From positions 1 through 30,425 of the forward strand of contig PDQE01000032.1 in the NCBI GenBank assembly GCA_002747735.1: DNA of 30,425 nt. Reading direction: 5' to 3'. This stretch comes from Flavobacteriales bacterium (lineage in GTDB: Bacteria; Bacteroidota; Bacteroidia; Flavobacteriales; Flavobacteriaceae). Below the pieces are notes generated by a model. That model did no database searches, had not been told where the DNA came from, and was given only the letters and a program-made list of their open reading frames with translations. The position numbers were made by a program, and so were the translations under genes. Shown here piece by piece: positions 16,996-25,423 of this stretch; the first letter of the stretch is position 1, and every line of letters starts with the position of its first letter.

Positions 16996-17388
16996 ATGTT
17001 CAAAAAAGGATCAAAATTATATAGTATCTTATTTAATAAATGCCCAAAATGTCACCAGGGCCGGTTTTTTGAGGATGACAATCCGTTCCATTTAAAAAAA
17101 GTATTGAAGACCAATGTTTATTGTGAAAAATGCGGTTTTAAATACCAGATAGAGCCTTCGTTTTTTTACGGAGCCATGTATGTTTCCTATGCCCTTTCCG
17201 TTGCATTTTCTATTATTACTTTTATAGTTCTTTATCTGATAGGTGTAGATATATTAACTATTTTTATCCTGCTTTTTGTGTTGCTGGTAATTTTTACGCC
17301 ATATACCTTACGTTATGCCCGTTTGATTTATGCCAATATGTTTATTCATTATGACAAAGAGATTGCCCAATCAGTTTCGGAAAAATAA
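16996..17388 (+). CDS. DUF983 zinc-ribbon membrane protein
   Basis: A 130-residue protein with an N-terminal zinc ribbon: C-P-K-C at Cys16/Cys19 and C-E-K-C at Cys43/Cys46. Two hydrophobic membrane segments follow (about 58-82 and 85-105). This layout and the Y-G-A-M-Y-V-S-Y stretch after the ribbon are typical of DUF983. The molecular function is unknown; a link to cytochrome oxidase loci exists in some proteobacteria but nothing here supports it. It has its own promoter and is divergent from the ABC-F gene. Confidence 0.88.
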   Translation: MFKKGSKLYSILFNKCPKCHQGRFFEDDNPFHLKKVLKTNVYCEKCGFKYQIEPSFFYGAMYVSYALSVAFSIITFIVLYLIGVDILTIFILLFVLLVIFTPYTLRYARLIYANMFIHYDKEIAQSVSEK

Positions 17389-17773
17389 TTTTCAAGAGTT
17401 ATAATAAATAAAACAACTTTTACTTACGGGTGGTATTTAAAATACAAAAAATAACCCTACTTTTGCATCCGCAAATTCACAGAGGCTATGCTTAATGGTA
17501 ATAGTGAGGATTTAATAAAATATGGAAGTGTTTTGCAGTTTCAGTATTACATCCTAAAAAAATGTGGGTTTATAAAATAATTGACTGAAATTGTCAAATT
17601 TCAAAGGCCAACTATTAAAACATGTTTTTAATTTTTAGAAACAGGTGTTTGGTGTTTTCTTAGAAATTAGACAAAAGTACGTTTAGGTTATATGTATCAG
17701 ATTATCAGTAGATTGAATATTTTTTAATAGGATGCTTTGTGACTTTTTAACTTTATATTAAACTGATAATTTT
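17389..17773 (+). promoter_or_regulatory. Promoter and long structured leader of the DEAD-box helicase gene
   Basis: TACTTTTG at 17458-17465, followed by CA, is a -7 box match, so the transcript would carry a leader of about 300 nt before the ATG at 17774. A small GTATTT-A-AAATAC palindrome (17433-17445) lies upstream of the box. Within the leader there is a possible 30-codon ORF (17488-17580). A 9-bp perfect inverted repeat (ATTATCAGT 17701-17709, ACTGATAAT 17762-17770) has its 3' arm three bases before the start codon, where pairing could block ribosome entry. Long leaders are common for cold-induced helicases; here regulation is inferred. Confidence 0.55.
17488..17580 (+). CDS. possible 30-residue leader peptide (speculative)
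   Basis: An ATG-to-TAA frame of 30 codons lies inside the helicase leader, about 17 nt after the expected transcription start, with AGAGG upstream of the ATG. Composition is ordinary (D, E, K, Q, F, Y), with a basic C-terminus K-K-C-G-F-I-K. I recognise no family. It could be a leader peptide or chance. Confidence 0.25.
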   Translation: MLNGNSEDLIKYGSVLQFQYYILKKCGFIK

Positions 17774-19453
17774 ATGAGTACATTTAAAAACTTAGGGCTT
17801 AATTCCTTATTGCTCAAAGCTGTGTCTGACTTAGGTTACGAACAGCCAACGCCTATCCAAAAAAAGGCTATTCCGCAATTGTTAACTTCAGAAAATGATT
17901 TAAAAGCTTTTGCCCAAACAGGAACCGGTAAAACAGCGGCTTTTAGCTTGCCTGTTTTGGAACAATTAGATACCAATTTGGCAGAAGTACAAGCTGTTAT
18001 TTTGTCTCCCACTCGCGAGTTGGCTTTGCAAATAGGAGAGAACATAGAGCAATTTTCAAAATACATGTCCGGCTGTAAAACAGTAACGGTTTACGGTGGT
18101 GCCAACATAGACAAACAAATTAAAGCAATAAATAAAGGAGCACAAATTATAGTAGGTACACCCGGCAGGACAGTAGATTTGTTAAAACGAAGAAAATTGT
18201 CTTTAGGTCATGTAAAATGGGCAGTGCTGGATGAAGCCGATGAGATGTTAAACATGGGGTTTAAAGATGATTTGGATTTTATCTTGTCTAAAACGCCCGT
18301 CAAAAAACAAACATTGCTTTTTTCTGCTACTTTCCCTAAGGAAGTGGACAAAATCGCAAAAAAATATCTTAAAAATGCTATAGAAATTACAGCAGGCGAA
18401 AAAAATGTAGGGGCTAAAAACGTATCGCACCATTACTATTTAATTGCTGAACGTAACCGGTATGCTGCATTAAAACGGATAGCAGACATACACCCGGATA
18501 TTTATGGTATTATCTTTTGTCGTACGCGGCGTGAAGCTAAAAATGTAGCAGCAAAATTGATTGATGACGGCTATAATGTGGATGCTTTACATGGCGATTT
18601 ATCACAAGCCCAACGTGATATTGCTATGGAAAAATTTAGGTCAAAATACCTTCAGTTATTAGTAGCCACGGATGTGGCTGCCAGAGGTTTGGATGTGGAC
18701 GACCTTACACATGTTATCAACTATAAAATTCCTGATCAGATAGAATCCTATACTCATAGAAGTGGACGAACCGGAAGGGCAGGAAAAGAAGGCGTTTCCG
18801 TTGTTCTTATCAACCAAAAGGAAAAGCGGAAGATAAAAGAGATTGAAAAAATAATCGCCAAAAAATTCACCCAAAGAGAAGTGCCAAAGGGTAGAGAAAT
18901 TTGTGAAAAACAGTTGTTTAGCCTTATTGACAAAGTAAAAAATGTAACGGTAAAAGACGATGAAATAGACAGTTTCTTAAATGCTATTTACAGCCGGTTA
19001 TCATCTTTGGATAGAGAAGAACTCATTAAGCGGTTTGTGTCTGTAGAGTTTAATCGGTTTTTGGCGTATTACCAAGATGCAGACGATATTAATGCTATAG
19101 ATAACTTTATTCCCAAAACAGCCGAAAATTTTACCCGTTTTTATATTAATCTGGGTAAGATGGATAAGATAAATCCGGCAAAATTAATGGGAATTATCAA
19201 TGAGAATTTGAGTAAAAACAATGTAGAAATAGGGCAGATAGAAATCTTTAAAAGTTTTTCCTTTTTTGAAATTGACAAGGCTTTTACCGATGAAGTTTTA
19301 GAGGCCTTTAGAAACGTTCGGTATCAAGGTAGGGCTATTGTTGTGGAAGTAACTACCAAACCCAAAAGCAGAAAAGGCAGGCGGCGAAAGAACAAGTTTA
19401 TTGATAAAAATCAGAATAATTTTAGAAAGAAAAAGAGGCGGAAAAAGCGGTAA
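17774..19453 (+). CDS. DEAD-box ATP-dependent RNA helicase, DbpA/CsdA-like
   Basis: Unwinds short RNA duplexes, probably in ribosome assembly or cold adaptation. The 559 residues contain the Q motif (F-K-N-L-G at 4-8, P-T-P-I-Q at 25-29), A-Q-T-G-T-G-K-T (47-54), P-T-R-E-L-A (79-84), D-E-A-D (153-156), S-A-T (184-186) and H-R-S-G-R-T-G-R (328-335). The C-terminal region about 455-530 looks like the RRM-type DbpA RNA-binding domain (F-x-R-F-Y-I-N-L-G-K ... G-R-A-I-V-V-E). A very basic tail of about 25 residues (K/R-rich) follows and should bind RNA. It has a long structured leader; see the leader entry. Confidence 0.94.
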   Translation: MSTFKNLGLNSLLLKAVSDLGYEQPTPIQKKAIPQLLTSENDLKAFAQTGTGKTAAFSLPVLEQLDTNLAEVQAVILSPTRELALQIGENIEQFSKYMSGCKTVTVYGGANIDKQIKAINKGAQIIVGTPGRTVDLLKRRKLSLGHVKWAVLDEADEMLNMGFKDDLDFILSKTPVKKQTLLFSATFPKEVDKIAKKYLKNAIEITAGEKNVGAKNVSHHYYLIAERNRYAALKRIADIHPDIYGIIFCRTRREAKNVAAKLIDDGYNVDALHGDLSQAQRDIAMEKFRSKYLQLLVATDVAARGLDVDDLTHVINYKIPDQIESYTHRSGRTGRAGKEGVSVVLINQKEKRKIKEIEKIIAKKFTQREVPKGREICEKQLFSLIDKVKNVTVKDDEIDSFLNAIYSRLSSLDREELIKRFVSVEFNRFLAYYQDADDINAIDNFIPKTAENFTRFYINLGKMDKINPAKLMGIINENLSKNNVEIGQIEIFKSFSFFEIDKAFTDEVLEAFRNVRYQGRAIVVEVTTKPKSRKGRRRKNKFIDKNQNNFRKKKRRKKR

Positions 19454-19621
19454 AAAGTTAAAAAATTGAGTTATCTCAGGAATGAATACAAATTCAATGA
19501 TATAATGATAAAGTGTTTTTATTATAATCGTTTCTGAAATTGCAACAAAAAACCTCAACATTAAACGGTAATTTTGTAGATTTAAGAAATTTACAAACCC
19601 TTATTGATTAAAATCCGCATT

Positions 19622-20467
19622 ATGAAAACAATAAAATTGGTTGTTCTTGTACTATTATTACAAGTTACTTGTCTGTTTGCTCAGGACGTAAACGAATATA
19701 AATACGTAATTGTTCCGGCAAAATACGATTTTCTGAAAAGAGAGAATCAATATCAACTTAATGACCTCACTAAATTCTTGTTTGAAAAAGAGGGTTTTAA
19801 AGCTATTTACAACAACCAAGAAATACCTGATGAACTGGCCAAGAACAGTTGCCTTGGACTTAATGCCAGTGTGTTAAATGAATCCAATTTATTCACTACA
19901 AAATTGATTATTGAACTTACTAACTGTAAAAATAAAAAGGTGTTGGTGAGTAAAGTAGGCAGAAGCAAAGAAAAAGATTATAAGGCGGCCTATTACGAAG
20001 CCCTTAGAAATGCTTTTGAAAGTGTAAAGAATAGAAAATTTGCTATCGTTTCCGGTGTTACAGAAAAAGAAACTGCTTCAGTTCAACATTCTGATAAGGT
20101 AGTTAAAGCGGAAAAAATTATTAAGCAACCCCAAGATGTTCCAGATGCTCCAAAAATAGAAAATGCACCGGTGGAGAAAATAACTCAGATAAAGGAAAAA
20201 GGCGATATTAAAAAAACTCCTGCTATAACCAATGCTTTTCCCGCTACAGTAAATGCAGAAAAACTATATGCTCAGGAAAACAATTTGGGTTACCAATTAG
20301 TGGATAATACGCCTAAAGTGATTTTTGTGTTGTTAAAATCGGGTAAAAAAGATGTGTATTATCTAAAAAACAGAACGGGTTCTTTTTTTAAAGAAAATGA
20401 TGCGTGGTATGTAGAGTATTATGCAAACGGCCGTTTGATTAAACAAGAGTTTGAGGTGAAGTGGTAA
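19622..20467 (+). CDS. secreted protein of unknown function, flavobacterial
   Basis: A 281-residue exported protein from the ATG at 19622 (a TTG at 19604 would only add residues before the signal peptide). The signal peptide is about 1-21 (ends L-F-A-Q). Residues 22-140 form a conserved-looking N-terminal domain (Y-K-Y-V-I-V-P-A-K-Y-D-F-L-K-x-x-N-Q-Y-Q-L-N-D-L-T-K). A low-complexity K/E/P/V/A-rich linker (about 150-215) follows, then a compact C-terminal beta-rich part (V-I-F-V-L-L-K-S-G ... W-Y-V-E-Y-Y). The first segment is the type of protein flavobacterial genomes list as hypothetical. No enzyme motif is visible. A terminator follows at 20472. Confidence 0.78.
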   Translation: MKTIKLVVLVLLLQVTCLFAQDVNEYKYVIVPAKYDFLKRENQYQLNDLTKFLFEKEGFKAIYNNQEIPDELAKNSCLGLNASVLNESNLFTTKLIIELTNCKNKKVLVSKVGRSKEKDYKAAYYEALRNAFESVKNRKFAIVSGVTEKETASVQHSDKVVKAEKIIKQPQDVPDAPKIENAPVEKITQIKEKGDIKKTPAITNAFPATVNAEKLYAQENNLGYQLVDNTPKVIFVLLKSGKKDVYYLKNRTGSFFKENDAWYVEYYANGRLIKQEFEVKW

Positions 20468-20471
20468 AATA

Positions 20472-20498
20472 TATCTGTAATTTTACGGATACTTTTTT
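20472..20498 (+). terminator. Rho-independent terminator after the secreted protein gene
   Basis: TATCTGTA (20472-20479) pairs with TACGGATA (20484-20491), with one G-T pair and a 4-nt loop, then C and six T. Confidence 0.65.
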
Positions 20499-20532
20499 CC
20501 TGTTCTAAATATGTTGTCTGTGCCACTAATTC

Positions 20533-20545
20533 TGCCATCTTGTCA
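20533..20545 (+). promoter_or_regulatory. TGCCA-N3-TGTCA inverted motif upstream of htpG
   Basis: The motif TGnCA-N3-TGnCA is an imperfect dyad about 70 nt before the htpG ATG. No CIRCE element is seen. It may be an operator or part of a heat-shock promoter, but this is a guess from position and symmetry. Confidence 0.3.
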
Positions 20546-20613
20546 CCTCCTTGCCTTTGGTATTTTTTTTGACTAAGGCCTATCAGTTAAAAATTAAAAA
20601 AATAAGACACATT

Positions 20614-22518
20614 ATGGCAACAGGTAAAATAAATGTATCGGTAGAGAATATATTTCCGCTTATTAAGAAGTTTTTATATTCTGACCACGAAATATTTTTA
20701 CGGGAACTAATCTCTAATGCTACAGACGCTACTTTAAAGTTAAAACATTTAGCTACACTTGGGGAAGCAAAAGTAGATCCAGACATAAACCCACAGATAG
20801 AAGTTAAAATAGACAAAAAAGGCAAAAAACTGCATGTGATAGACCAAGGTGTGGGTATGACCGAAGATGAAGTAAAGAAATACATTAATGAAGTGGCCTT
20901 TTCCGGAGCTGAAGAGTTTCTGGAAAAATACAAAGACACTGCTAAGGATTCCGGTATAATAGGTCATTTTGGACTTGGATTTTATTCTTCTTTCATGGTG
21001 GCGAATAAAGTAGAAATCTACTCTAAATCTTATCAGGAAGGTGCTGAAGCTGTACATTGGACTTGCGATGGTTCTCCTGAATTTACTATTGAAAAATCTG
21101 ATAAAAAAGACAGGGGTACAGAAATTGTTTTGCACTTGAATAAAGATGACAAAGAGTTTTTGGAAGATCATAGAATAGGGGAATTGTTGCAGAAATACAA
21201 CAAATTTATGCCGGTGCCCATAAAATTTGGCACACGAAAAATAAACGACCCTAACTACAAGCCAAAAAAGGACAAAGACGGCAAAGAGAAAAAAGAGGAT
21301 ATACCGCAAATAGAGGTGGATAACATTATTAATAACCCTACGCCGGCTTGGACTAAACAGCCTTCGGATTTAAAAGAAGAAGACTACAAGGCATTTTACA
21401 GAGAACTGTATCCTATGCAATTTGAAGAGCCGCTGTTTAACATCCATTTAAATGTTGACTATCCGTTTAATTTAACCGGTATATTGTATTTTCCAAAACT
21501 CACCACCAATTTAGATATTCAAAAAGATAGGATACAACTCTATCAAAATCAGGTATTTATTACTGATAATGTGGAAGGTATTGTACCGGACTTTTTACAA
21601 ATGTTACGCGGTGTAATAGATTCTCCGGATATTCCGTTAAACGTTTCCAGAAGCTATTTGCAAGCCGATGGAGCAGTAAAGAAAATTTCTACTTATATCA
21701 CCAAAAAAGTAGCCGATAAACTCAACTCGCTATTTAAAAATGATAGAGAAAATTTTGAGAAAAAATGGAATGATATAAAGATAGTTATAGAGTACGGCAT
21801 GCTCTCTGAAGAGAAGTTTTATGAAAAAGCTAAGAAATTTGCCCTTTATCCTACTGTGGACAATGAATATCTTACTTTAGATGAGCTTAAAGAAAAGATA
21901 AAAGATGCTCAAACCGATAAAGATGGCAATACTGTAGTGCTTTATACCAATAACGTTGAGGAACAACACAGCTATATTGAAGAAGCTAAGGAAAAAGGCT
22001 ACCAGGTATTGTTGTTAGATTCGCCCATTGTGTCTCACCTTATCCAAAAACTGGAAAGTGATAACGAAAAATTAACTTTTGCCCGTGTGGATGCAAATTC
22101 TATTGATAAGTTAATTAAAAAGGACGAAGAACAAATCTCTAAATTGACGGATGAGGAAAAGAATAAATTAAAAGAGATTGTTGAAGGGGTGGTTCCAAAA
22201 GACAAATATACAGTGCAATTAGAAGCAATGGATTCTAAATCTAATCCTTTTGTAATTACCCAGCCTGAGTTTATGCGTAGGATGAAAGAAATGCAACAAA
22301 CCGGTGGAGGTGGTATTATGGGTATGAGTAATTTCCCCGAAATGTACAATTTGGTAGTTAATACCAACCATGAATTGATGCAAAAAATTCTAAAAGCAAA
22401 AACCAAAAAAGAGGAATATGTAAATCAGGCATTGGATTTGGCAAGACTTTCCCAAAATCTTTTAAAAGGAAAAGACTTGACGGAGTTTATTAAACGTAGT
22501 TACGATATTTTAAAGTAA
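20614..22518 (+). CDS. htpG: molecular chaperone HtpG (Hsp90)
   Basis: ATP-dependent cytosolic Hsp90 chaperone. I start at the ATG at 20614 (M-A-T-G-K-I-N-V), giving 634 residues; 21 upstream codons stay open but are not Hsp90-like. The ATP-binding GHKL domain shows E-L-I-S-N-A-T-D-A (29-37), D-Q-G-V-G-M-T (74-80) and G-H-F-G-L-G-F-Y-S-S-F-M-V (about 112-124). The middle domain has the loop Y-F-P-K-L-T-T-N and catalytic-arginine context N-V-S-R-S-Y-L-Q. A C-terminal dimerisation domain follows, including a M-R-R-M-K-E-M segment. A G-rich stretch, G-G-G-G-I-M-G-M, interrupts the C-terminal domain. A strong hairpin terminator lies just downstream. Confidence 0.97.
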   Translation: MATGKINVSVENIFPLIKKFLYSDHEIFLRELISNATDATLKLKHLATLGEAKVDPDINPQIEVKIDKKGKKLHVIDQGVGMTEDEVKKYINEVAFSGAEEFLEKYKDTAKDSGIIGHFGLGFYSSFMVANKVEIYSKSYQEGAEAVHWTCDGSPEFTIEKSDKKDRGTEIVLHLNKDDKEFLEDHRIGELLQKYNKFMPVPIKFGTRKINDPNYKPKKDKDGKEKKEDIPQIEVDNIINNPTPAWTKQPSDLKEEDYKAFYRELYPMQFEEPLFNIHLNVDYPFNLTGILYFPKLTTNLDIQKDRIQLYQNQVFITDNVEGIVPDFLQMLRGVIDSPDIPLNVSRSYLQADGAVKKISTYITKKVADKLNSLFKNDRENFEKKWNDIKIVIEYGMLSEEKFYEKAKKFALYPTVDNEYLTLDELKEKIKDAQTDKDGNTVVLYTNNVEEQHSYIEEAKEKGYQVLLLDSPIVSHLIQKLESDNEKLTFARVDANSIDKLIKKDEEQISKLTDEEKNKLKEIVEGVVPKDKYTVQLEAMDSKSNPFVITQPEFMRRMKEMQQTGGGGIMGMSNFPEMYNLVVNTNHELMQKILKAKTKKEEYVNQALDLARLSQNLLKGKDLTEFIKRSYDILK

Positions 22519-22537
22519 TAATTTAATACTGAAATTA

Positions 22538-22580
22538 TTAACCCCAAAAGAGCTTTAAGCTCTTTTGGGGTTAACTTTTT
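22538..22580 (+). terminator. Strong terminator after htpG
   Basis: An 18-bp perfect stem runs from 22538-22555 to 22557-22574 (core ACCCCAAAAGAGCTT with its complement), then C and five T. Twenty nt after the htpG stop. Confidence 0.85.
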
Positions 22581-22598
22581 CGTGGAGTATTTATCACC

Positions 22599-22624
22599 AC
22601 AAAAGGGTTTTGAGTCCCTTTTGT
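22599..22624 (+). terminator. Second hairpin downstream of htpG
   Basis: ACAAAAGGG (22599-22607) and CCCTTTTGT (22616-22624) form a perfect 9-bp stem around an 8-nt loop. No T run follows, so it may be an unrelated structure or a back-up terminator. Confidence 0.45.
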
Positions 22625-22746
22625 AGGAGGTAGGTTATTATATTTTGTGTTGATGAAACAACTTTTAAGAAATTTTAAGTATTTCTTTAAAAGGTAATGT
22701 TTAAAATTTTTATGTGAGAATAGAGTGGTTACATACATTTTTAATC

Positions 22747-22786
22747 TTATAATTTACTTATTATCAATTGATTAATAAAATTTAAA
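22747..22786 (+). repeat. 40-nt AT-rich dispersed repeat, copy 2
   Basis: Matches 6333-6372 at 37 of 40 positions by eye. It ends three bases before the GTG start of the FUSC gene, so it forms that gene's leader. Confidence 0.6.
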
Positions 22787-22789
22787 TCT

Positions 22790-25036
22790 GTGAAAAATGT
22801 CATCACTTCCATAGAACACTTCCTAAAAGGTTTGGGGTTTTACCAAGGGCTACTGCTCACTATTTCAGTAGTTATACCTTTGGGTGTAGCCTATTTTTTG
22901 GATGTTATGCCATTAGGGCTACCTATAGTTTTTGGAGCATTTGTAAATGCACCCGGTGATGTGCCGGGTAGTTTAAAACGGAAGGTAAACGGTATATTGG
23001 TAAGTATTGGGCTTACGGCTGCAATAACTGCTATAGTTCTCTTTGCAAAGCCTTATTTCTTTCTGCTGTTGGTTGCTTTGGCGGTATTTTCTTTTATCAG
23101 TGCTATGATTGCGGTTTATGGATTTAGAGGTTCATTAATAGCATTTTCGGGATTATTGGCCATGGTATTAGCATTAGCGGTAAACGTAACCGGGGTTATG
23201 CCAATTTTACAATATGTTGCATTGATGATAACAGGCGGTTTGTGGTATTTATTACTTTCCTTGTTGTTGCGTAAATTTGCTTCAAAACGCAGTGAAAGGC
23301 AGTTACTTTCGGATACGCTGAACCTTACCGGTGAATACCTGAAAATTCGCGGTGATTTATTGGAAAAATGTGATGATAATGAAGATTTGTTTAAAAAATC
23401 ACTGGAATTACAGACTAAAATAAGCGAAAATCACGAAACCCTTAGAGAATCACTGTTTACGGAAAGGAAAAGAAGTGGCCGTTCACATTCCGGAGAAAAG
23501 AAAGTACTTATTTTTATTTCGCTGGTGGATATCTTAGAACTGGCATTGGCTAACACCTTGGACTATTCAAAAATTAATTCCTTATTTGGTACTCAAAAAA
23601 AATACTTAGAGGTTTTTAGAAAAGTAAATGTAGCCTTGGGTAATCATCTAAAAATGCTTTCTAAACGCATTATCAATAATAATAAGCTTCCGTCTTTTGA
23701 TAATTTGTCTAAGGCCTTTGAAAATGCTGATAATGCCATAGACAAATATGTCGCAGAAATGGGGTTGCCAAATGCGAGAGAAGGAGCTTTAACGCTGCAA
23801 AATTTATACAATTATCAACAACATATTTTGGAGGAGATAAGAGCAATTAGCAGGGTAATTGCCAATGTAGAAAATGCTTCTAAAATTTCTTTAAAACCGG
23901 CAGAAACAAAACAGTTTATAACACTTCAGGAATACAGTTTTAATTTTTTCTTAGGGCATTTCAGTTTTAAATCCAGTATATTCAGGTATGCATTAAGATT
24001 GAGCGTTGCTGTTGTTTTTGCTTATATTCTGGGAAGTTTTTTGGATATAAAAAATACCTATTGGATTATACTTACGTTAGTGGTAATTATGCGTCCCAAT
24101 TACGGGTTAACCAAAGAACGCTCACAAAATAGGATTATAGGTACTGTAATTGGAGCTACCGTAGCTGTACTTATTATTTTGATTACCAAAAACCCTGTTG
24201 TTTATGGTGGGCTATCCATCCTTTCATTAATGTTTGCTTTTTCTTTAATTCAGCAGAGTTATAAGGTCGGAGCAGCATTTGTAACTATGCAGGTAGTTTT
24301 TATATATAGCATTTTACAGCCCAATGCCTTAGAAGTTGTAGGTTATAGGGTTTTAGATACTATTATAGGTGCCTTGTTAGCTGTTGTAGCAAATTATTTG
24401 CTGTGGCCGTTATGGGAATATAGAAATTTAAACGAAGAAATATTATCGTCTATTAAGGCAGATATCAATTATCTAAGAACAATCAAAAAATTATATAACA
24501 GTGAGCATGTTAAAGAAATAGATTATAGATTGCCCAGAAAAGCGGCATTTTTGGCCAAAAGTGATTTGAATGCAGCTTTTCAGCGGATGACGCAAGATCC
24601 AAAATCAAAGCAAAATGAATTTCAGTTGATTTTTGAAATCGTTACCATTAACCACACCATTGTAGCTGCTTTGGCTTCATTGGGTAATTTTCTTAGAAAG
24701 CATAAAAAACTCGGTTTTAAAGATCAGTTTGTAGTTTATGTAAATTATATAGAAAATACCCTTACAACTGCAGCAAATGTATTAGGAAAAACCAAAAAAT
24801 TACAAACTGATAAAATGGAGGAATTGGCTTCTGCTCATGATACGCTCCTTGGTAATTATGTAGATATTTCGCATCAGAGAAATAAAGAAATAAAAAGCGG
24901 GCAAATGGAAATTCAACCGAAAATGCTTTCCGATTTACAAGAAGCCCATCTTTTGTATAATCAATTGGTATGGCTAAAAAAATTAGCTGATGACCTTAAA
25001 AAGATTGTCATAAAATACAAAAAAATATTGGGATAA
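22790..25036 (+). CDS. FUSC-family inner-membrane protein (YccS/YhfK-like)
   Basis: A 748-residue membrane protein of the FUSC (fusaric-acid-resistance-like) family. These proteins are thought to export aromatic acids or to affect envelope stress; the substrate here is unknown. Two membrane bundles are visible: about residues 15-160 (six hydrophobic stretches) and about 400-560 (F-R-Y-A-L-R-L-S-V-A-V-V-F-A-Y ... N-T-Y-W-I-I-L-T-L-V-V-I-M-R-P-N-Y-G). That second motif is the FUSC hallmark. A soluble helical segment lies between, and another (about 565-748) at the C-terminus. The start is GTG at 22790, placed directly after the 40-nt repeat; no ATG is nearby. Convergent with, and directly abutting, the next gene. 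Confidence 0.88.
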   Translation: MKNVITSIEHFLKGLGFYQGLLLTISVVIPLGVAYFLDVMPLGLPIVFGAFVNAPGDVPGSLKRKVNGILVSIGLTAAITAIVLFAKPYFFLLLVALAVFSFISAMIAVYGFRGSLIAFSGLLAMVLALAVNVTGVMPILQYVALMITGGLWYLLLSLLLRKFASKRSERQLLSDTLNLTGEYLKIRGDLLEKCDDNEDLFKKSLELQTKISENHETLRESLFTERKRSGRSHSGEKKVLIFISLVDILELALANTLDYSKINSLFGTQKKYLEVFRKVNVALGNHLKMLSKRIINNNKLPSFDNLSKAFENADNAIDKYVAEMGLPNAREGALTLQNLYNYQQHILEEIRAISRVIANVENASKISLKPAETKQFITLQEYSFNFFLGHFSFKSSIFRYALRLSVAVVFAYILGSFLDIKNTYWIILTLVVIMRPNYGLTKERSQNRIIGTVIGATVAVLIILITKNPVVYGGLSILSLMFAFSLIQQSYKVGAAFVTMQVVFIYSILQPNALEVVGYRVLDTIIGALLAVVANYLLWPLWEYRNLNEEILSSIKADINYLRTIKKLYNSEHVKEIDYRLPRKAAFLAKSDLNAAFQRMTQDPKSKQNEFQLIFEIVTINHTIVAALASLGNFLRKHKKLGFKDQFVVYVNYIENTLTTAANVLGKTKKLQTDKMEELASAHDTLLGNYVDISHQRNKEIKSGQMEIQPKMLSDLQEAHLLYNQLVWLKKLADDLKKIVIKYKKILG

Positions 25037-25423
25037 CTAAAATTTTAATTTTTTGTTAAAGTAATTTTTTATAAAGATAATTTGGGCAAAAAGACAAAGC
25101 CCTAAAATTAGTATTGCGTAAAAAAATGTGCCGGACAATTCACTTATTGTTATCCAATGCAAAGGAATATCTAAATAGCTAAACCATTCAGGTCGGTCTA
25201 AGTTGCGGAAAAATAACAGGTAAGAAATCAATACTGCGGTCAACAAAGAGAGTGCTGCCCATCCTCTTTTAGAAATTAGGGGCCAGTAAGCATAATTTAA
25301 TTTTTGCTCCGCGGTTATAGTTTCCATTAATTTTTCCGTGAAACTTAATGAGGGCTGTTTTGCTTCATAAGATTTCATAATTTTGCGGATAACGTCGTTA
25401 TTTTCTTTATTTTTTCTTCCCAT
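25037..25423 (-). CDS. small two-helix membrane protein, candidate partner of the ECF sigma factor
   Basis: A 128-residue protein with a charged cytoplasmic N-terminus (about 1-50; K- and E-rich, helical) and two membrane segments (about 54-72 and 98-118). The gene overlaps the end of the upstream ECF sigma gene by 17 nt, so the two are made together. Anti-sigma factors often have a cytoplasmic N-terminal sigma-binding part and a membrane anchor in this order, but I see no zinc-binding or FecR-type motif. The anti-sigma role is inferred from position and topology only. It abuts the FUSC gene stop with no gap. Confidence 0.7.
   Translation of the reverse strand: MGRKNKENNDVIRKIMKSYEAKQPSLSFTEKLMETITAEQKLNYAYWPLISKRGWAALSLLTAVLISYLLFFRNLDRPEWFSYLDIPLHWITISELSGTFFYAILILGLCLFAQIIFIKNYFNKKLKF

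Noticed and set aside
20538..20556. Sigma-54-like TGTCAC...TTGCC upstream of htpG
   Set aside because: The GG of the -24 element is missing and the distance to GC is one base short.
20749..21309. 186-codon open frame on the minus strand inside htpG
   Set aside because: It is rich in F, V and Y as expected for the antisense of a lysine- and aspartate-rich gene, and HtpG motifs on the plus strand cover the whole span.
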